A DNA stretch of 64,000 nt from Hyphomicrobiales bacterium (GTDB lineage Bacteria; Pseudomonadota; Alphaproteobacteria; Rhizobiales; Rhizobiaceae): the NCBI GenBank assembly GCA_900471515.1, contig UCFC01000013.1:62001-126000 (forward strand), written 5' to 3'. This document shows positions 34,930 through 43,797 of this stretch, piece by piece. Numbering within the stretch: position 1 is the stretch's first letter; every line of letters begins with the position of its first letter. Below the pieces are notes generated by a model, which saw nothing but the letters and a program-made list of their open reading frames with translations, had not been told where the DNA came from and ran no database searches. The translations under genes were made by a program, and so were the position numbers.

Positions 34930-34987
34930 GGCTTTGCCTGCCTCTTTCCGACCCTGTTGCCATTTTCAGATCTGAAGCGAAAACACG

Positions 34988-36469
34988 ATGAGCGAACTCA
35001 CCAGCCTGACCATTGCCGAAGCCCGCAAGAAGCTGCGCGCCAAGGAGATCACCGCGACCGAACTGACCGAGGCCTATATTTCGGCGATCGATGCGGCCAA
35101 TGGCCAGCTCAACGCCTATATCAAGACAACGCCGGATCTCGCCCGTGTCATGGCGAAGAATTCCGACGAGCGCATCGCAGCCGGCAAGGCGGGCGACCTT
35201 GAAGGCATCCCGCTCGGCATCAAGGACCTGTTCGCCACCGTCGGCGTGCATACGCAGGCCTGCAGCCACATTCTCGACGGTTTCGAGCCGCGTTATGAAT
35301 CGACCGTGACCCAGAACCTCTGGGACGACGGCGCCGTCATGCTCGGCAAGCTGAACATGGACGAGTTCGCGATGGGCTCCTCCAACGAGACCTCCTATTA
35401 CGGCGCGGTTATCAACCCCTGGCGCGCCGCCGGCTCCAACCAGCAGCTCGTCCCCGGCGGCTCGTCCGGCGGTTCGGCAGCAGCCGTTGCCGCCCATCTC
35501 TGCGCCGGCGCCACCGCGACCGACACGGGCGGCTCGATCCGCCAGCCGGCCGCCTTCACCGGCACCGTCGGCATCAAGCCGACCTATGGCCGCTGCTCGC
35601 GCTGGGGCACGGTCGCCTTCGCCTCCTCGCTCGATCAGGCCGGCCCGATCGCCCGCGACGTTCGCGATGCCGCAATCCTCCTGAAGTCGATGGCAAGCGT
35701 CGACGCCAAGGACACGACCTCCGTCGATCTGCCGGTTCCGGATTACGAAGCCGCCATCGGCCAGTCGCTGAAGGGCATGAAGATCGGCATTCCGAACGAA
35801 TATCGCGTTGACGGCATGCCGGACGAAATCGAATCCATCTGGCAGCAGGGCATTGCCTGGCTGAAGGACGCGGGCGCGGAGATCGTCAACATCTCGCTGC
35901 CGCACACGAAATATGCCCTGCCGGCCTATTACATCGTGGCCCCGGCCGAAGCCTCTTCGAACCTCGCCCGCTACGATGGCGTGCGCTACGGCCTGCGCGT
36001 CGACGGCAAGGACATCGTCGACATGTACGAAAAGACGCGCGCCGCCGGCTTCGGCCAGGAAGTCAAGCGCCGCATCATGATCGGCACCTATGTTCTGTCG
36101 GCCGGCTACTACGACGCCTATTACCTGCGCGCCCAGAAGGTTCGCACGCTCATCAAGCGCGACTTCGAAATCGCCTTCGATGCCGGCGTCGATGCCATCC
36201 TGACGCCTGCCACGCCATCGTCTGCCTTCGGCGTTGCCGACGAGAACCTCGCTGCCGATCCGGTGAAGATGTACCTGAACGACATCTTCACGGTCACGGT
36301 CAACATGGCCGGCCTGCCGGGCATTGCCGTTCCCGCCGGCCTCGACCACAAGGGCCTGCCGCTCGGCCTGCAGCTCATTGGCAAGGCCTTCGACGAGGAA
36401 ACCCTCTTCAAGACCGCCCATGTCATCGAACAGGCCGCCGGCAAGTTCACGCCGGCCAGGTGGTGGTAA
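34988..36469 (+). CDS. gatA: Asp/Glu-tRNA amidotransferase subunit A
   Basis: 493 residues, the amidase subunit that frees ammonia from glutamine. The Ser-cisSer-Lys triad is Lys79 (GIKDLF), Ser159 (GGSSGGSA) and Ser183 ([10 protein letters not shown]); the 24-residue spacing between the serines matches the family. The end overlaps the first codons of a decayed acetyltransferase. Confidence 0.97.
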   Translation: MSELTSLTIAEARKKLRAKEITATELTEAYISAIDAANGQLNAYIKTTPDLARVMAKNSDERIAAGKAGDLEGIPLGIKDLFATVGVHTQACSHILDGFEPRYESTVTQNLWDDGAVMLGKLNMDEFAMGSSNETSYYGAVINPWRAAGSNQQLVPGGSSGGSAAAVAAHLCAGATATDTGGSIRQPAAFTGTVGIKPTYGRCSRWGTVAFASSLDQAGPIARDVRDAAILLKSMASVDAKDTTSVDLPVPDYEAAIGQSLKGMKIGIPNEYRVDGMPDEIESIWQQGIAWLKDAGAEIVNISLPHTKYALPAYYIVAPAEASSNLARYDGVRYGLRVDGKDIVDMYEKTRAAGFGQEVKRRIMIGTYVLSAGYYDAYYLRAQKVRTLIKRDFEIAFDAGVDAILTPATPSSAFGVADENLAADPVKMYLNDIFTVTVNMAGLPGIAVPAGLDHKGLPLGLQLIGKAFDEETLFKTAHVIEQAAGKFTPARWW

Positions 36470-36845
36470 CGGACCTTACGATCCGCAAGATGACCGACGC
36501 CGACCGTCAAGCGGTCGGCGTTGTCGGTTTTGCCGCATCGGCAGCGAGCGATCCGCACGAGGACAGCGACCGCGACCCTGATGCAATCGAGCGCGCGCGG
36601 CAGGAACTTGCGATCTTCGCCAATACGACGGCAGGAGATATTGTCGTTGCCGAACTGGACCGCGAAGCCTCTCTGTCTCTGCGAATTGATGAAGGCGGAG
36701 CGTCTGGAAACGGCACGAGCATATCGGTGCGATCCGTCTTTAGGGGCGATGCGGTTTCAGCATCATCTGGCACGGCATAGAGTTTTCCGAGCGCATGGGT
36801 GTTCTGCTTGAAAAGGTCCATCTGGAGAAACGGCTGACCGATTGA
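36460..36845 (+). pseudogene. GNAT acetyltransferase pseudogene
   Basis: The frame starting at 36460 encodes LTIRKMTDADRQAV and TAGDIVVAELD, a GNAT N-terminus, then becomes nonsense. Another frame gives LMKAERLETARAYR around 36690-36725. A third gives SIIWHGIEFSERMGVLLEKV and HLEKRLTD to a stop at 36843-36845, a typical GNAT C-terminus. Two frame changes and a missing central acetyl-CoA-binding block mean the gene is dead. It overlaps the gatA stop. Confidence 0.7.
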
Positions 36846-36868
36846 TGGCGGCGGCCCGAGGAGGTGTT

Positions 36869-37144
36869 ATGGCAATTAATGATCTTGCACGATTGATCGA
36901 GGCCTTTGATCGCCTCGCCTCCGCCGGTTTCAAAATCGGTTCGGAGTGGGAAACGGTTCACGAAATCTGCCAGAACCACGAGGGCGAACAGCTGTTCGAC
37001 TGGGGCCATGCCCTCTGCCACCGGGTCGAAGGCGACGACTGGAACGCCGGCTACTGGTATCGCCGTGCCGGCAAGACGGTCGGCGCCGGCACGATCGCCG
37101 AGGAGTGGGCGGCAATGCGCCCGGCGCTTTCTGAAAAGCTCTGA
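36869..37144 (+). CDS. Conserved-looking 91-residue hypothetical protein
   Basis: 91 residues from an ATG preceded by an excellent GAGGAGG. It has no signal or membrane segment; it starts MAINDLARLIEAFDRL, with SEWETVHEICQNHEGEQLF and an aromatic block around WGHALCHRV, then NAGYWYRRAGK. The Trp/His/Cys content and good codon use argue for a real folded protein. I do not recognise the family. Confidence 0.7.
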   Translation: MAINDLARLIEAFDRLASAGFKIGSEWETVHEICQNHEGEQLFDWGHALCHRVEGDDWNAGYWYRRAGKTVGAGTIAEEWAAMRPALSEKL

Positions 37145-37195
37145 GCGTTCCGGCCGCACGGCGATGTCGCCGCGCGGCCGGGTTCTTGTCACACC

Positions 37196-37453
37196 CTATC
37201 TGTTGTCGAGTTGCGAGCGGACGAGGCGCAGCCCGCGTTCGGTGATCCGGTAGGGCTGGCCGGCGGAAGACTTGATGGCCTTCATCCGTTTCAGCTTGCG
37301 GAAAAGTTCGAGACCGAAACCGGGATAGACCCAGCCGTCGCGGGTGAAGCAGCTGACGGCCTCGATTTTCCTGTTGTCGTCACGGGTAATTTCGATGCGG
37401 CCGCCCTGGGCCATAAGGTGCAGGATGCGCTGTTCCGCGCGTGAGATGTCCAT
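37196..37453 (-). CDS. yjhX: YjhX family protein (putative toxin, UPF0386)
   Basis: 85 residues. MDISRAEQRILHLMAQGGRI, EAVSCFTRDGWVYPGF, and the winged-helix-like end QPYRITERGLRLVRSQLDN match UPF0386/YjhX. E. coli YjhX is a reported toxin of the yjhX-yjhQ pair, where YjhQ is a GNAT acetyltransferase antitoxin. Here a GNAT gene starts 420 bases away on the other strand, not in the same operon, so a toxin pair is uncertain. Confidence 0.85.
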   Translation of the reverse strand: MDISRAEQRILHLMAQGGRIEITRDDNRKIEAVSCFTRDGWVYPGFGLELFRKLKRMKAIKSSAGQPYRITERGLRLVRSQLDNR

Positions 37454-37874
37454 TGCTGTTGATCCGGAAACGCGCCTTCATGAAGGCGCACGAAAACGAT
37501 CTGGCGATCGGGCTTATCCGATACGCCGCGGCTTCGTTTTTCTGGCCCATGCGCGCGAGGCAGTGCTTGCGGGCAGGGGCCTTTACCGGGACTCAGACAG
37601 GTTAGACATAGACACCTCTTGAGCAATTCCAGCAAAAGCATGCAGCGGTTTTGCTTTGGGAACTGCGTGTAAACAAAGAGATAGGGTCGTTCCGCAGTTC
37701 GAAGAAAACGGAACGGCCCTATCGCGCTTTTTATCAGCAACCGCAATCCGGTCAAGCCGGTGCAGGGATAGGGAAAACGCCGAAGAAGTTGCGCTTTGGT
37801 CGTTTATCTTATTGGAGGGACTGGAAAAAAGCCCGACTCAATGGTCTACTCTTGGCTGTAACGCGGAGGTGCCA
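37454..37874. other. Intergenic region between yjhX and a GNAT gene
   Basis: 421 bases with no credible gene; the frame that runs upstream of the GNAT start reads through the repeat and is not coding-like. It holds the yjhX upstream region, the second dispersed repeat (37621-37728), and the GNAT leader with GGAGG just before its TTG. Confidence 0.6.
37621..37728. repeat. Rhizobial dispersed palindromic repeat, copy 2 with extended hairpin
   Basis: Starts GAGCAATTCCAGCAAAAGC and continues CAGCGGTTTTGC; CAATTCC (37624-37630) faces GGAACTG (37659-37665). A second part has an almost perfect 15-base stem GATAGGGTCGTTCCG (37680-37694) / CGGAACGGCCCTATC (37709-37723) followed by GCGCTTTTTAT, so it may also act as a terminator. 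It is longer than copy 1 and of a related subtype. Confidence 0.7.
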
Positions 37875-38384
37875 TTGATCCACATTCGCAATGCCCGCGA
37901 AGGCGAAACGGAGCTCTTGGGCGAAATCGGCTTGCGCGCCTGGCAACGGGCGATGGCGTTGATCGGCGAATCGGATGCCATGACGGATGCAGCCCGCAAC
38001 GCTTTCCGAACCTTCGTGGACAATAACTGGCTGACCATCACTGTTATCGAACAGAACGGGCAGGTTGCCGGCTGGGCTGCGCGCGAGGGGCTGGACGAGA
38101 CCATTTCCGACTTCTGGATCGATCCGAGTTTCAACCGCCAGGGGCTGGGCAGCGCGCTGCTGGAACATATCGAGGCCGATATTTTCGAGCAGGGATTCGA
38201 GGAGGCGGCGATGCAGACCCATTCCGGAAATACGGAGGCGATCTCCTTCTTCCAGAAGCACGGTTATGCGATCCACTGGCTTTCGGTCGCCTATAATCCG
38301 AAGCTTGATCGCGACCTGCCGTCCGTCGGCCTCAGCAAGCATCTCGGCCCGCAGGAGCCGGAAGGCTACGGTCCGGGTTTCTAG
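37875..38384 (+). CDS. GNAT-family N-acetyltransferase 1
   Basis: 169 residues from a TTG start with GGAGG six bases upstream. N-terminal [18 protein letters not shown], then [22 protein letters not shown], which contains the acetyl-CoA Q/RxxGxG/A site (RQGLGS). [19 protein letters not shown] is motif B. The acceptor substrate is unknown. It lies between yjhX and gatB. Confidence 0.88.
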   Translation: MIHIRNAREGETELLGEIGLRAWQRAMALIGESDAMTDAARNAFRTFVDNNWLTITVIEQNGQVAGWAAREGLDETISDFWIDPSFNRQGLGSALLEHIEADIFEQGFEEAAMQTHSGNTEAISFFQKHGYAIHWLSVAYNPKLDRDLPSVGLSKHLGPQEPEGYGPGF

Positions 38385-38461
38385 GCTGCCGAAAGCCTTG
38401 CACCGGCAGGCCATTTCCTTTACCTCACCAGTTGAAAAGAACAGCCTTCGAAGAGCATCTC

Positions 38462-39967
38462 ATGACCATTGTCGACGTTCGCACGCCTGATCCGAAACGT
38501 TATATCCCCGGCGCCACCGGCGATTGGGAAGTCATCATCGGCATGGAAGTCCATGCCCAGGTGCTCTCCAATTCCAAGCTGTTTTCCGGCGCGTCGACGG
38601 AATTCGGCAAGCCGCAGAATTCGAACGTCTCGCTCGTCGATGCCGCCATGCCCGGCATGCTGCCCGTCATCAACGAGGAATGCGTCAAGCAGGCGGTGCG
38701 CACCGGTCTCGGCCTGAAGGCTCAGATCAACAAGCGCTCGCTCTTCGACCGCAAGAACTACTTCTATCCGGACCTGCCGCAGGGCTATCAGATCTCCCAA
38801 TACAAGGACCCGATCGTCGGCGAGGGCAAGATCGTCATCTCCCTCGGCCCGGATCGCCAGGGCCAGTTCGAGGATATCGAGATCGGCATCGAGCGCCTGC
38901 ACCTGGAACAGGACGCCGGCAAGTCGATGCACGACCAGCATCCGACCATGTCCTACGTGGATCTCAACCGCTCCGGCGTGGCGCTGATGGAAATCGTCTC
39001 CAAGCCGGACATGCGCTCCGCCGATGAGGCCAAGGCCTACATGACGAAGCTGCGCTCGATCGTGCGCTACCTCGGCACCTGCGACGGCAACATGGACGAA
39101 GGCTCGATGCGCGCCGACGTCAACGTTTCCGTGCGTCGCCCGGGCGAGCCCTTCGGCACGCGCTGCGAAATCAAGAACGTCAACTCCATCCGCTTCATCG
39201 GCCAGGCGATCGAATACGAAGCTCGCCGCCAGATTGGCATTCTCGAGGACGGCGGCACTATCGATCAGGAAACCCGCCTGTTCGATCCGAACAAGGGCGA
39301 GACGCGGTCCATGCGCACCAAGGAAGATGCGCATGACTATCGCTATTTCCCCGATCCGGACCTGCTGCCGCTCGAATTCGACGACGCTTTCGTCAAGGAA
39401 CTGGCCGACCACCTGCCGGAACTGCCCGACGACAAGAAGGAGCGTTTCGTCCGCGAGCTCGGCCTGTCGATCTACGACGCTTCCGTGCTCGTCTCGGAAA
39501 AGGCGATCGCCGACTATTTCGAAGCCGTCGCCGAAGGCCGTGACGGCAAGACGGCCGCCAACTGGGTTATCAACGATCTGCTCGGCGCCCTGAACCGCAC
39601 CGGCAAGGGTATCGAGGAAACACCGGTTTCCCCGGCCCAGCTCGGCGGCATCATCGACCTCATCAAGGCCGAAACCATCTCCGGCAAGATCGCCAAGGAC
39701 GTCTTCGAGATCATCCTCAACGAAGGCGGCGATCCGGCCGAGATCGTCGAGAGCCGCGGCCTGAAGCAGGTGACGGATACCGGCGCCATCGAAAAGGCCG
39801 TTGACGAGATCATCGCCGCCAACCCGGATCAGGTCGCCAAGGTCAAGGCCAAGCCGACGCTGGCCGGCTGGTTCGTCGGCCAGGTCATGAAGGCAACCGG
39901 CGGCAAGGCCAACCCGCAGGCCGTTCAGGCCCTCGTCAAGGCCAAGCTCGGCATCGAGGAAGAATAA
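38462..39967 (+). CDS. gatB: Asp/Glu-tRNA amidotransferase subunit B
   Basis: 501 residues. The N-terminal cradle contains [20 protein letters not shown] and [19 protein letters not shown]; the C-terminal helical and YqeY-like domain binds tRNA and ends [13 protein letters not shown]. It phosphorylates the misacylated tRNA and receives ammonia from GatA. The ATG giving [15 protein letters not shown] is chosen, 10 codons inside the longest open frame. Separation from gatCA by about 2 kb of GNAT and hypothetical genes is a local rearrangement relative to compact gatCAB operons. Confidence 0.97.
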   Translation: MTIVDVRTPDPKRYIPGATGDWEVIIGMEVHAQVLSNSKLFSGASTEFGKPQNSNVSLVDAAMPGMLPVINEECVKQAVRTGLGLKAQINKRSLFDRKNYFYPDLPQGYQISQYKDPIVGEGKIVISLGPDRQGQFEDIEIGIERLHLEQDAGKSMHDQHPTMSYVDLNRSGVALMEIVSKPDMRSADEAKAYMTKLRSIVRYLGTCDGNMDEGSMRADVNVSVRRPGEPFGTRCEIKNVNSIRFIGQAIEYEARRQIGILEDGGTIDQETRLFDPNKGETRSMRTKEDAHDYRYFPDPDLLPLEFDDAFVKELADHLPELPDDKKERFVRELGLSIYDASVLVSEKAIADYFEAVAEGRDGKTAANWVINDLLGALNRTGKGIEETPVSPAQLGGIIDLIKAETISGKIAKDVFEIILNEGGDPAEIVESRGLKQVTDTGAIEKAVDEIIAANPDQVAKVKAKPTLAGWFVGQVMKATGGKANPQAVQALVKAKLGIEEE

Positions 39968-40030
39968 GCCAGCGGTCTCGGCCAACAGCGCGAAGCGGTT
40001 TTCGGGGGCCGATGCCGCAAGGAGAAGGTC

Positions 40031-40537
40031 TTGGTCTATTTCGTCCGAACGGCGAGCGAACGCGATCTGGAGAAGGTCCGCACCCTGCTGGTCGAGAGCT
40101 TTCATGCGGCCTATGACGCAAGCCATGGCACTGCGAAGGTCAACGAACTGATCGCCCATCTGTTTTCGCCGGCTGCGCTGAAAGCGCGGCTGGCGAAGAA
40201 GAATGCCGAATTCCTCGTCGCCGACGACGGCCGGCATATCGGCGGCATGGGTTATGCGGCAATGTCGTCCGAGATGACGAAAACCGTCATGCTGCATCTC
40301 CTCTACGTGAAGCCGGATCTGCAGCGGCAGGGTATCGGCCGCGATATTTTCGCCGAACTCGAAACCTGTTTTCCGGATGCCGAGATCATGCGGCTGGAGG
40401 TCGAGGTTCAGAACCGGGAAGCCATCCGTTTCTATGAGCGGCTCGGCTTTGTCGAAGCCGGCCGTAATGAGAACAGCGGCCCGGGCCAGTCCGGCGTTCC
40501 GACGCTGGTTTTCGAAAAGGCGCTCGAGCTTCACTGA
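40031..40537 (+). CDS. GNAT-family N-acetyltransferase 2
   Basis: 168 residues from a TTG preceded by AAGGAGAAGG. LLYVKPDLQRQGIGRDIFAELE holds the acetyl-CoA site and EVEVQNREAIRFYERLGFVEAG is motif B. The acceptor is unknown. The next GNAT gene starts one base after its stop, so the two form an operon 63 bases downstream of gatB. Confidence 0.9.
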   Translation: MVYFVRTASERDLEKVRTLLVESFHAAYDASHGTAKVNELIAHLFSPAALKARLAKKNAEFLVADDGRHIGGMGYAAMSSEMTKTVMLHLLYVKPDLQRQGIGRDIFAELETCFPDAEIMRLEVEVQNREAIRFYERLGFVEAGRNENSGPGQSGVPTLVFEKALELH

Positions 40538-40538
40538 C

Positions 40539-41006
40539 ATGAAATCGGGCAACATCATCATCCGCGAGGCGCGTGAAGCCGACCTGCCGGCCCTGATCGC
40601 GATGTTTGCCGCCGATCCGCTCGGCGGCCACGGGGATACTGTCGATCCTGAAGCCTATCCGGATTATCTCAGCGCCTTTGCGACGATTGCGGCTTCGTCC
40701 GGCCAGACGCTTTATGTCGCGGAGCGGGACGCTGACGTTGTCGGTACCTTCCAGACGATGATTACCACCTCGCTGAACGCCCGCGGCTCATCCGCCATGA
40801 TTATCGAGGCGGTGCAGACGCGTGCCGACCTGCGCGGGCAGGGCATCGGCGCCCGGATGATCGAATTTGCCGTTGCCGAGGCGAAAAGTCGCGGCGTGCG
40901 GCTTGTCCAGCTGACATCGAATGCGGTGCGCAAGGATGCCCATCGTTTCTATGAGAGACTGGGTTTCAAGCCGTCGCATCTCGGTTTCAAGATGGCGCTG
41001 AAATGA
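40539..41006 (+). CDS. GNAT-family N-acetyltransferase 3
   Basis: 155 residues from the ATG giving MKSGNIIIREAREADLPAL. TRADLRGQGIGARMIEFAVAE is the acetyl-CoA site and NAVRKDAHRFYERLGFKPSH the closing motif. Start and stop are one base from the preceding GNAT gene, implying coupled expression. It resembles GNATs annotated as aminoglycoside- or amino-acid-modifying, but no substrate can be assigned. Confidence 0.9.
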   Translation: MKSGNIIIREAREADLPALIAMFAADPLGGHGDTVDPEAYPDYLSAFATIAASSGQTLYVAERDADVVGTFQTMITTSLNARGSSAMIIEAVQTRADLRGQGIGARMIEFAVAEAKSRGVRLVQLTSNAVRKDAHRFYERLGFKPSHLGFKMALK

Positions 41007-41108
41007 CCGCAGTTTCGGCGGGAATCACTGGACAATTCGGCTTGGCGGCGGCATAAGCGAAAAAGCCTATCTGCTTTCGTCCGCGTCCTGCGGCCACGAG
41101 GAAAAGAC

Positions 41109-41504
41109 ATGATCAAGTTCCTGCTTCACACCTTCACCTGGTGGAACAATTACACTTTCGGCACGCTGTTTGCCCTTCGCGGCTTCAAGCGCGTTGGTGA
41201 AGACGAGTTTGGCAATGTCTATTACGAAGGCGGTCTTTCCTCCTACGGCCTGCCGAAGCGCTGGGTGATTTACAAGGGTTATGCCGAAGCTTCGGCTATT
41301 CCTCCGGGCTGGCACGGCTGGATGCATCACCGCACCGACGTTCCGCCGTCCAAGGAAAATTACGTTGCCAAGGAATGGCAGAAGCCGCACCGCGCCAACC
41401 CCACGGGCTCGCCGCAGGCATACCGCCCGCCGGGCTCGCTTTCGGTAGCCGGCGAACGTCCGCGCGTGACCGGCGACTACGACGCATGGACGCCGGGCAA
41501 CTGA
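41109..41504 (+). CDS. NDUFA12-type NADH:ubiquinone oxidoreductase subunit
   Basis: 131 residues, homologous to the mitochondrial accessory subunit NDUFA12 (B17.2), part of alphaproteobacterial complex I. Signatures: FTWWNNYTFGTLFALRGFKR, DEFGNVYYEG near residue 32, PKRWVIYKGYAEASAIPPGW and HGWMHHRTDVPPS. A perfect 16-base palindrome follows the stop. Together with the two putative assembly factors at 17.0-18.3 kb, it shows complex I accessory functions spread over this chromosome. Confidence 0.95.
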   Translation: MIKFLLHTFTWWNNYTFGTLFALRGFKRVGEDEFGNVYYEGGLSSYGLPKRWVIYKGYAEASAIPPGWHGWMHHRTDVPPSKENYVAKEWQKPHRANPTGSPQAYRPPGSLSVAGERPRVTGDYDAWTPGN

Positions 41505-41505
41505 G

Positions 41506-41521
41506 CATCGGGCGCCCGATG
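41506..41521. repeat. 16-base perfect palindrome
   Basis: CATCGGGCGCCCGATG lies two bases after the NDUFA12-like stop. In RNA it could fold only with a tight loop; it may be a protein site or part of a weak terminator. Confidence 0.4.
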
Positions 41522-41621
41522 GCGGGTTCTGCCCCGCGCTTTGGCCACAATTGACCTTTACCCGCAGGTTGGCCGCAATCGCTGCGGCCGTGAACCTGAT
41601 ATGTGCTGGAGACGGGTAGAT

Positions 41622-42062
41622 ATGAAGCTTTCCCTGCGAAACACGGTTCTGCCGGCGGCGGGAGCTGTATCGCTATTGGCGCTGTCCGCCGGGCTTCTTT
41701 CCAATCCGGCACAGGCTGCCCGCATCGACAATCCGGTTGCCGTCTTCTCCGGCCTCGACAAGATCACCGGGCGTATCACGACCTTTGACGTATATGTCAA
41801 CGAAACGGTCCAGTTCGGCGCCCTGCAGGTCACACCGAAGGCCTGTTATTCGCGTGACCAGTCGGAAGCCCAGAAGATCGACGGTTTCGTCGAAGTTGAC
41901 GAGATCACGCTGGACCGCAAGATCCGCCGCATCTTCACCGGCTGGATGTTTGCCGACAGCCCCGGTCTCAACGCCGTCGAACACCCGATTTATGACGTCT
42001 GGCTGAAGGACTGCAAACAGAATTCAGACGTGCCGCCGCCCGATAGCGCCGGCGCGAAGTAA
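41622..42062 (+). CDS. DUF2155 exported protein
   Basis: 146 residues. A signal peptide (LLALSAGLLSNPAQA, cleavage near residue 32) precedes a small periplasmic domain: FSGLDKITGRITTFDVYVNE, then FGALQVTPKACYSRDQSEA and IFTGWMFADSPGLNAVEHP. Two cysteines (in KACYS and LKDCK) could form a disulfide. The family is alphaproteobacterial and usually lies between NDUFA12-type and aat genes, as here. Function unknown. The ATG giving MKLSLRNTVLPA is chosen. Confidence 0.9.
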   Translation: MKLSLRNTVLPAAGAVSLLALSAGLLSNPAQAARIDNPVAVFSGLDKITGRITTFDVYVNETVQFGALQVTPKACYSRDQSEAQKIDGFVEVDEITLDRKIRRIFTGWMFADSPGLNAVEHPIYDVWLKDCKQNSDVPPPDSAGAK

Positions 42063-42168
42063 AAGCGCAGGGCGTATTCGCCGCGTTCGCGATATCAGCT
42101 GTTGCCGCGAGGATGCCGGGCAATGTCGTGCGAAAGACTTCCGACGCGACACTGCCCGCATATAAGAA

Positions 42169-43098
42169 CTATGCGCTGGGCGTCTTGTTGCCGGTGAAGA
42201 GCTTCTTTACAAGGCTGACCGCTCCGCCAAATACCACGAAGACAAGAATCCAGGCCTTCTTCAGGAAAGCGGCGGCGATAGCCAGCAGGCCGACCTTCGC
42301 GGCCACCTTGGCGCCGGCACCGGCAGCGATCATGCCCGCCATCCCGTAGGCCGCGACCTTGTCGCCATCCACGTAATCGCTGTAGGCCATACCCTTGTCG
42401 AATTGCACAAGCTTGGTCACGGTCGGGACTGCGGTTTCGATTTCCTTCAGCTGCTCGAGGCCGGCAACGAAGTCGAACTGCAAGACGCCCTCGCGGCCCA
42501 GCGTGCGCACGGAATAGTTCAGGGTATGCTGCGTGTTTCCGTTTTCGTTGAACACCAGATCGCGCGCCCAGTGCAAGGCATGTGTGGCTTGGTCGTAATG
42601 CGGGGAAGAGGCCCAGCCAACGAGCGTCACCGTCGGAAAGCCCTGCTTCTGTCGCTCGGCATTGCTCTCCGCAATCGAGTCTTTGATCGACTGCAACAGC
42701 TCATCGTAGTCGATCGTCGCTGCGTCGGCATCGGAGACATAGCCATCGGCGCTGAATTCGACGACCGACCCCCATGATCCGACATCGGTCGGGGAATATT
42801 GTGCGGGAAACAACATGCCGAGCGCATCAGTCGCCGACGTCGGAGGGTTCCCCCATATGTCGACGAGCACGGTCTTCGTGTCCTCGGGGCTGAGATAATA
42901 GAACCCCTCCGGTACGTTCAGCGTCGCCTTCGCAGCCGGCAGCCTGATCGCCCCCTGCTGGAAGTCGAGCTTCTCCAGGAGCGGCTTCTCTTGATCGGAG
43001 AAATCCGTCCGGTTTGGAAACATGTCCTGGTAAGGACGGGCATCGGCTGCGCCGGCAGCCATGGCGAGCAGGATCGCTGCCGCAAAATATCGCTTCAA
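42169..43098 (-). CDS. DUF2167 membrane protein
   Basis: 309 residues from a TTG with GGAGGG upstream. A cleavable signal peptide (FAAAILLAMAAGAADA), then a soluble domain with GFYYLSPEDTKTVLVDIWGN, SWGSVVEFSADGYVSDADA and VTLVGWASSPHYDQATHAL. Two C-terminal hydrophobic segments (YGMAGMIAAGAGAKVAAKVG and ILVFVVFGGAVSLV) anchor it. The DUF2167 role is unknown. It interrupts the usual DUF2155-aat spacing and is probably an insertion in this lineage. Confidence 0.88.
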   Translation of the reverse strand: MKRYFAAAILLAMAAGAADARPYQDMFPNRTDFSDQEKPLLEKLDFQQGAIRLPAAKATLNVPEGFYYLSPEDTKTVLVDIWGNPPTSATDALGMLFPAQYSPTDVGSWGSVVEFSADGYVSDADAATIDYDELLQSIKDSIAESNAERQKQGFPTVTLVGWASSPHYDQATHALHWARDLVFNENGNTQHTLNYSVRTLGREGVLQFDFVAGLEQLKEIETAVPTVTKLVQFDKGMAYSDYVDGDKVAAYGMAGMIAAGAGAKVAAKVGLLAIAAAFLKKAWILVFVVFGGAVSLVKKLFTGNKTPSA

Positions 43099-43172
43099 GA
43101 TTTCACCCTCCGTTGCGGTCCGACCTTAAACCGGCTGGCCGGAAAATCAACGTGAAGATGAAAAATTCAACC

Positions 43173-43790
43173 TTAAAACTTCAGGTGTGGCGATTCCATT
43201 GCTGCGGCGAGCAGCAGCGCATAGTCCGCCTTGGGCACGTCGATCGCCCCGAAGGTCTTCAGGTGCTCCGTCGTGAATTGCGTGTCGAGCAGCGTGAAAT
43301 GCTGCTGCCGCAAACGCGCCACCAGATGCACGAGGCAGATTTTGGAAGCGTCGGTACGCCGCGAGAACATGCTCTCCCCGAAGAAGGCGGAACCGAGCGA
43401 TACACCGTAAAGGCCGCCGACGAGTTCGTCGCCATCCCAGGCCTCGACGGAATGGGCATGGCCCATATGGTGCAGGGCCGTGTAGAGCGATTTGATCGTT
43501 TCGTTGATCCAGGTGCTCGGGCGGTCGGATGTTTCCTGCGCGCAGGCGGCAATAACGCCGGCGAAATTGCTGTTGAAGCGAATGTCGAAAGGCTTCTGCT
43601 TGATCGTCTTTCGGAGGCTTCTGGAAACGTGGAAGCGATTGTCGAGCGGCAAGACGCCGCGAACGTCAGGTTCGACCCAGAATATTTCCGGATCGTCGGC
43701 GGATTCGGCCATGGGAAAGAGGCCGATCGAATAGGCGCGCAGGAGGATCTCAGGGGTAATGCCCGGTGATTTCCTGCGCGCTCCTGCCAT
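43173..43790 (-). CDS. aat: Leucyl/phenylalanyl-tRNA-protein transferase
   Basis: 205 residues. It adds Leu or Phe to proteins with N-terminal Lys or Arg, making them ClpS/ClpAP substrates (N-degron pathway). Signatures: [14 protein letters not shown] near residue 16, [13 protein letters not shown] near 40, and [20 protein letters not shown] with GESMFSR following. The ATG giving [14 protein letters not shown] follows the accC stop by seven bases. Confidence 0.95.
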   Translation of the reverse strand: MAGARRKSPGITPEILLRAYSIGLFPMAESADDPEIFWVEPDVRGVLPLDNRFHVSRSLRKTIKQKPFDIRFNSNFAGVIAACAQETSDRPSTWINETIKSLYTALHHMGHAHSVEAWDGDELVGGLYGVSLGSAFFGESMFSRRTDASKICLVHLVARLRQQHFTLLDTQFTTEHLKTFGAIDVPKADYALLLAAAMESPHLKF

Positions 43791-43797
43791 TCCCGTC

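Noticed and set aside
37656..37874. N-terminal extension of GNAT 1 through the repeat
   Set aside because: The extension reads through the dispersed repeat and lacks GNAT similarity; GGAGG with the TTG at 37875 gives a proper start.
38420..40561. A 713-codon open frame antisense to gatB and a GNAT gene
   Set aside because: Spans two real genes on the opposite strand and has shadow-like composition.
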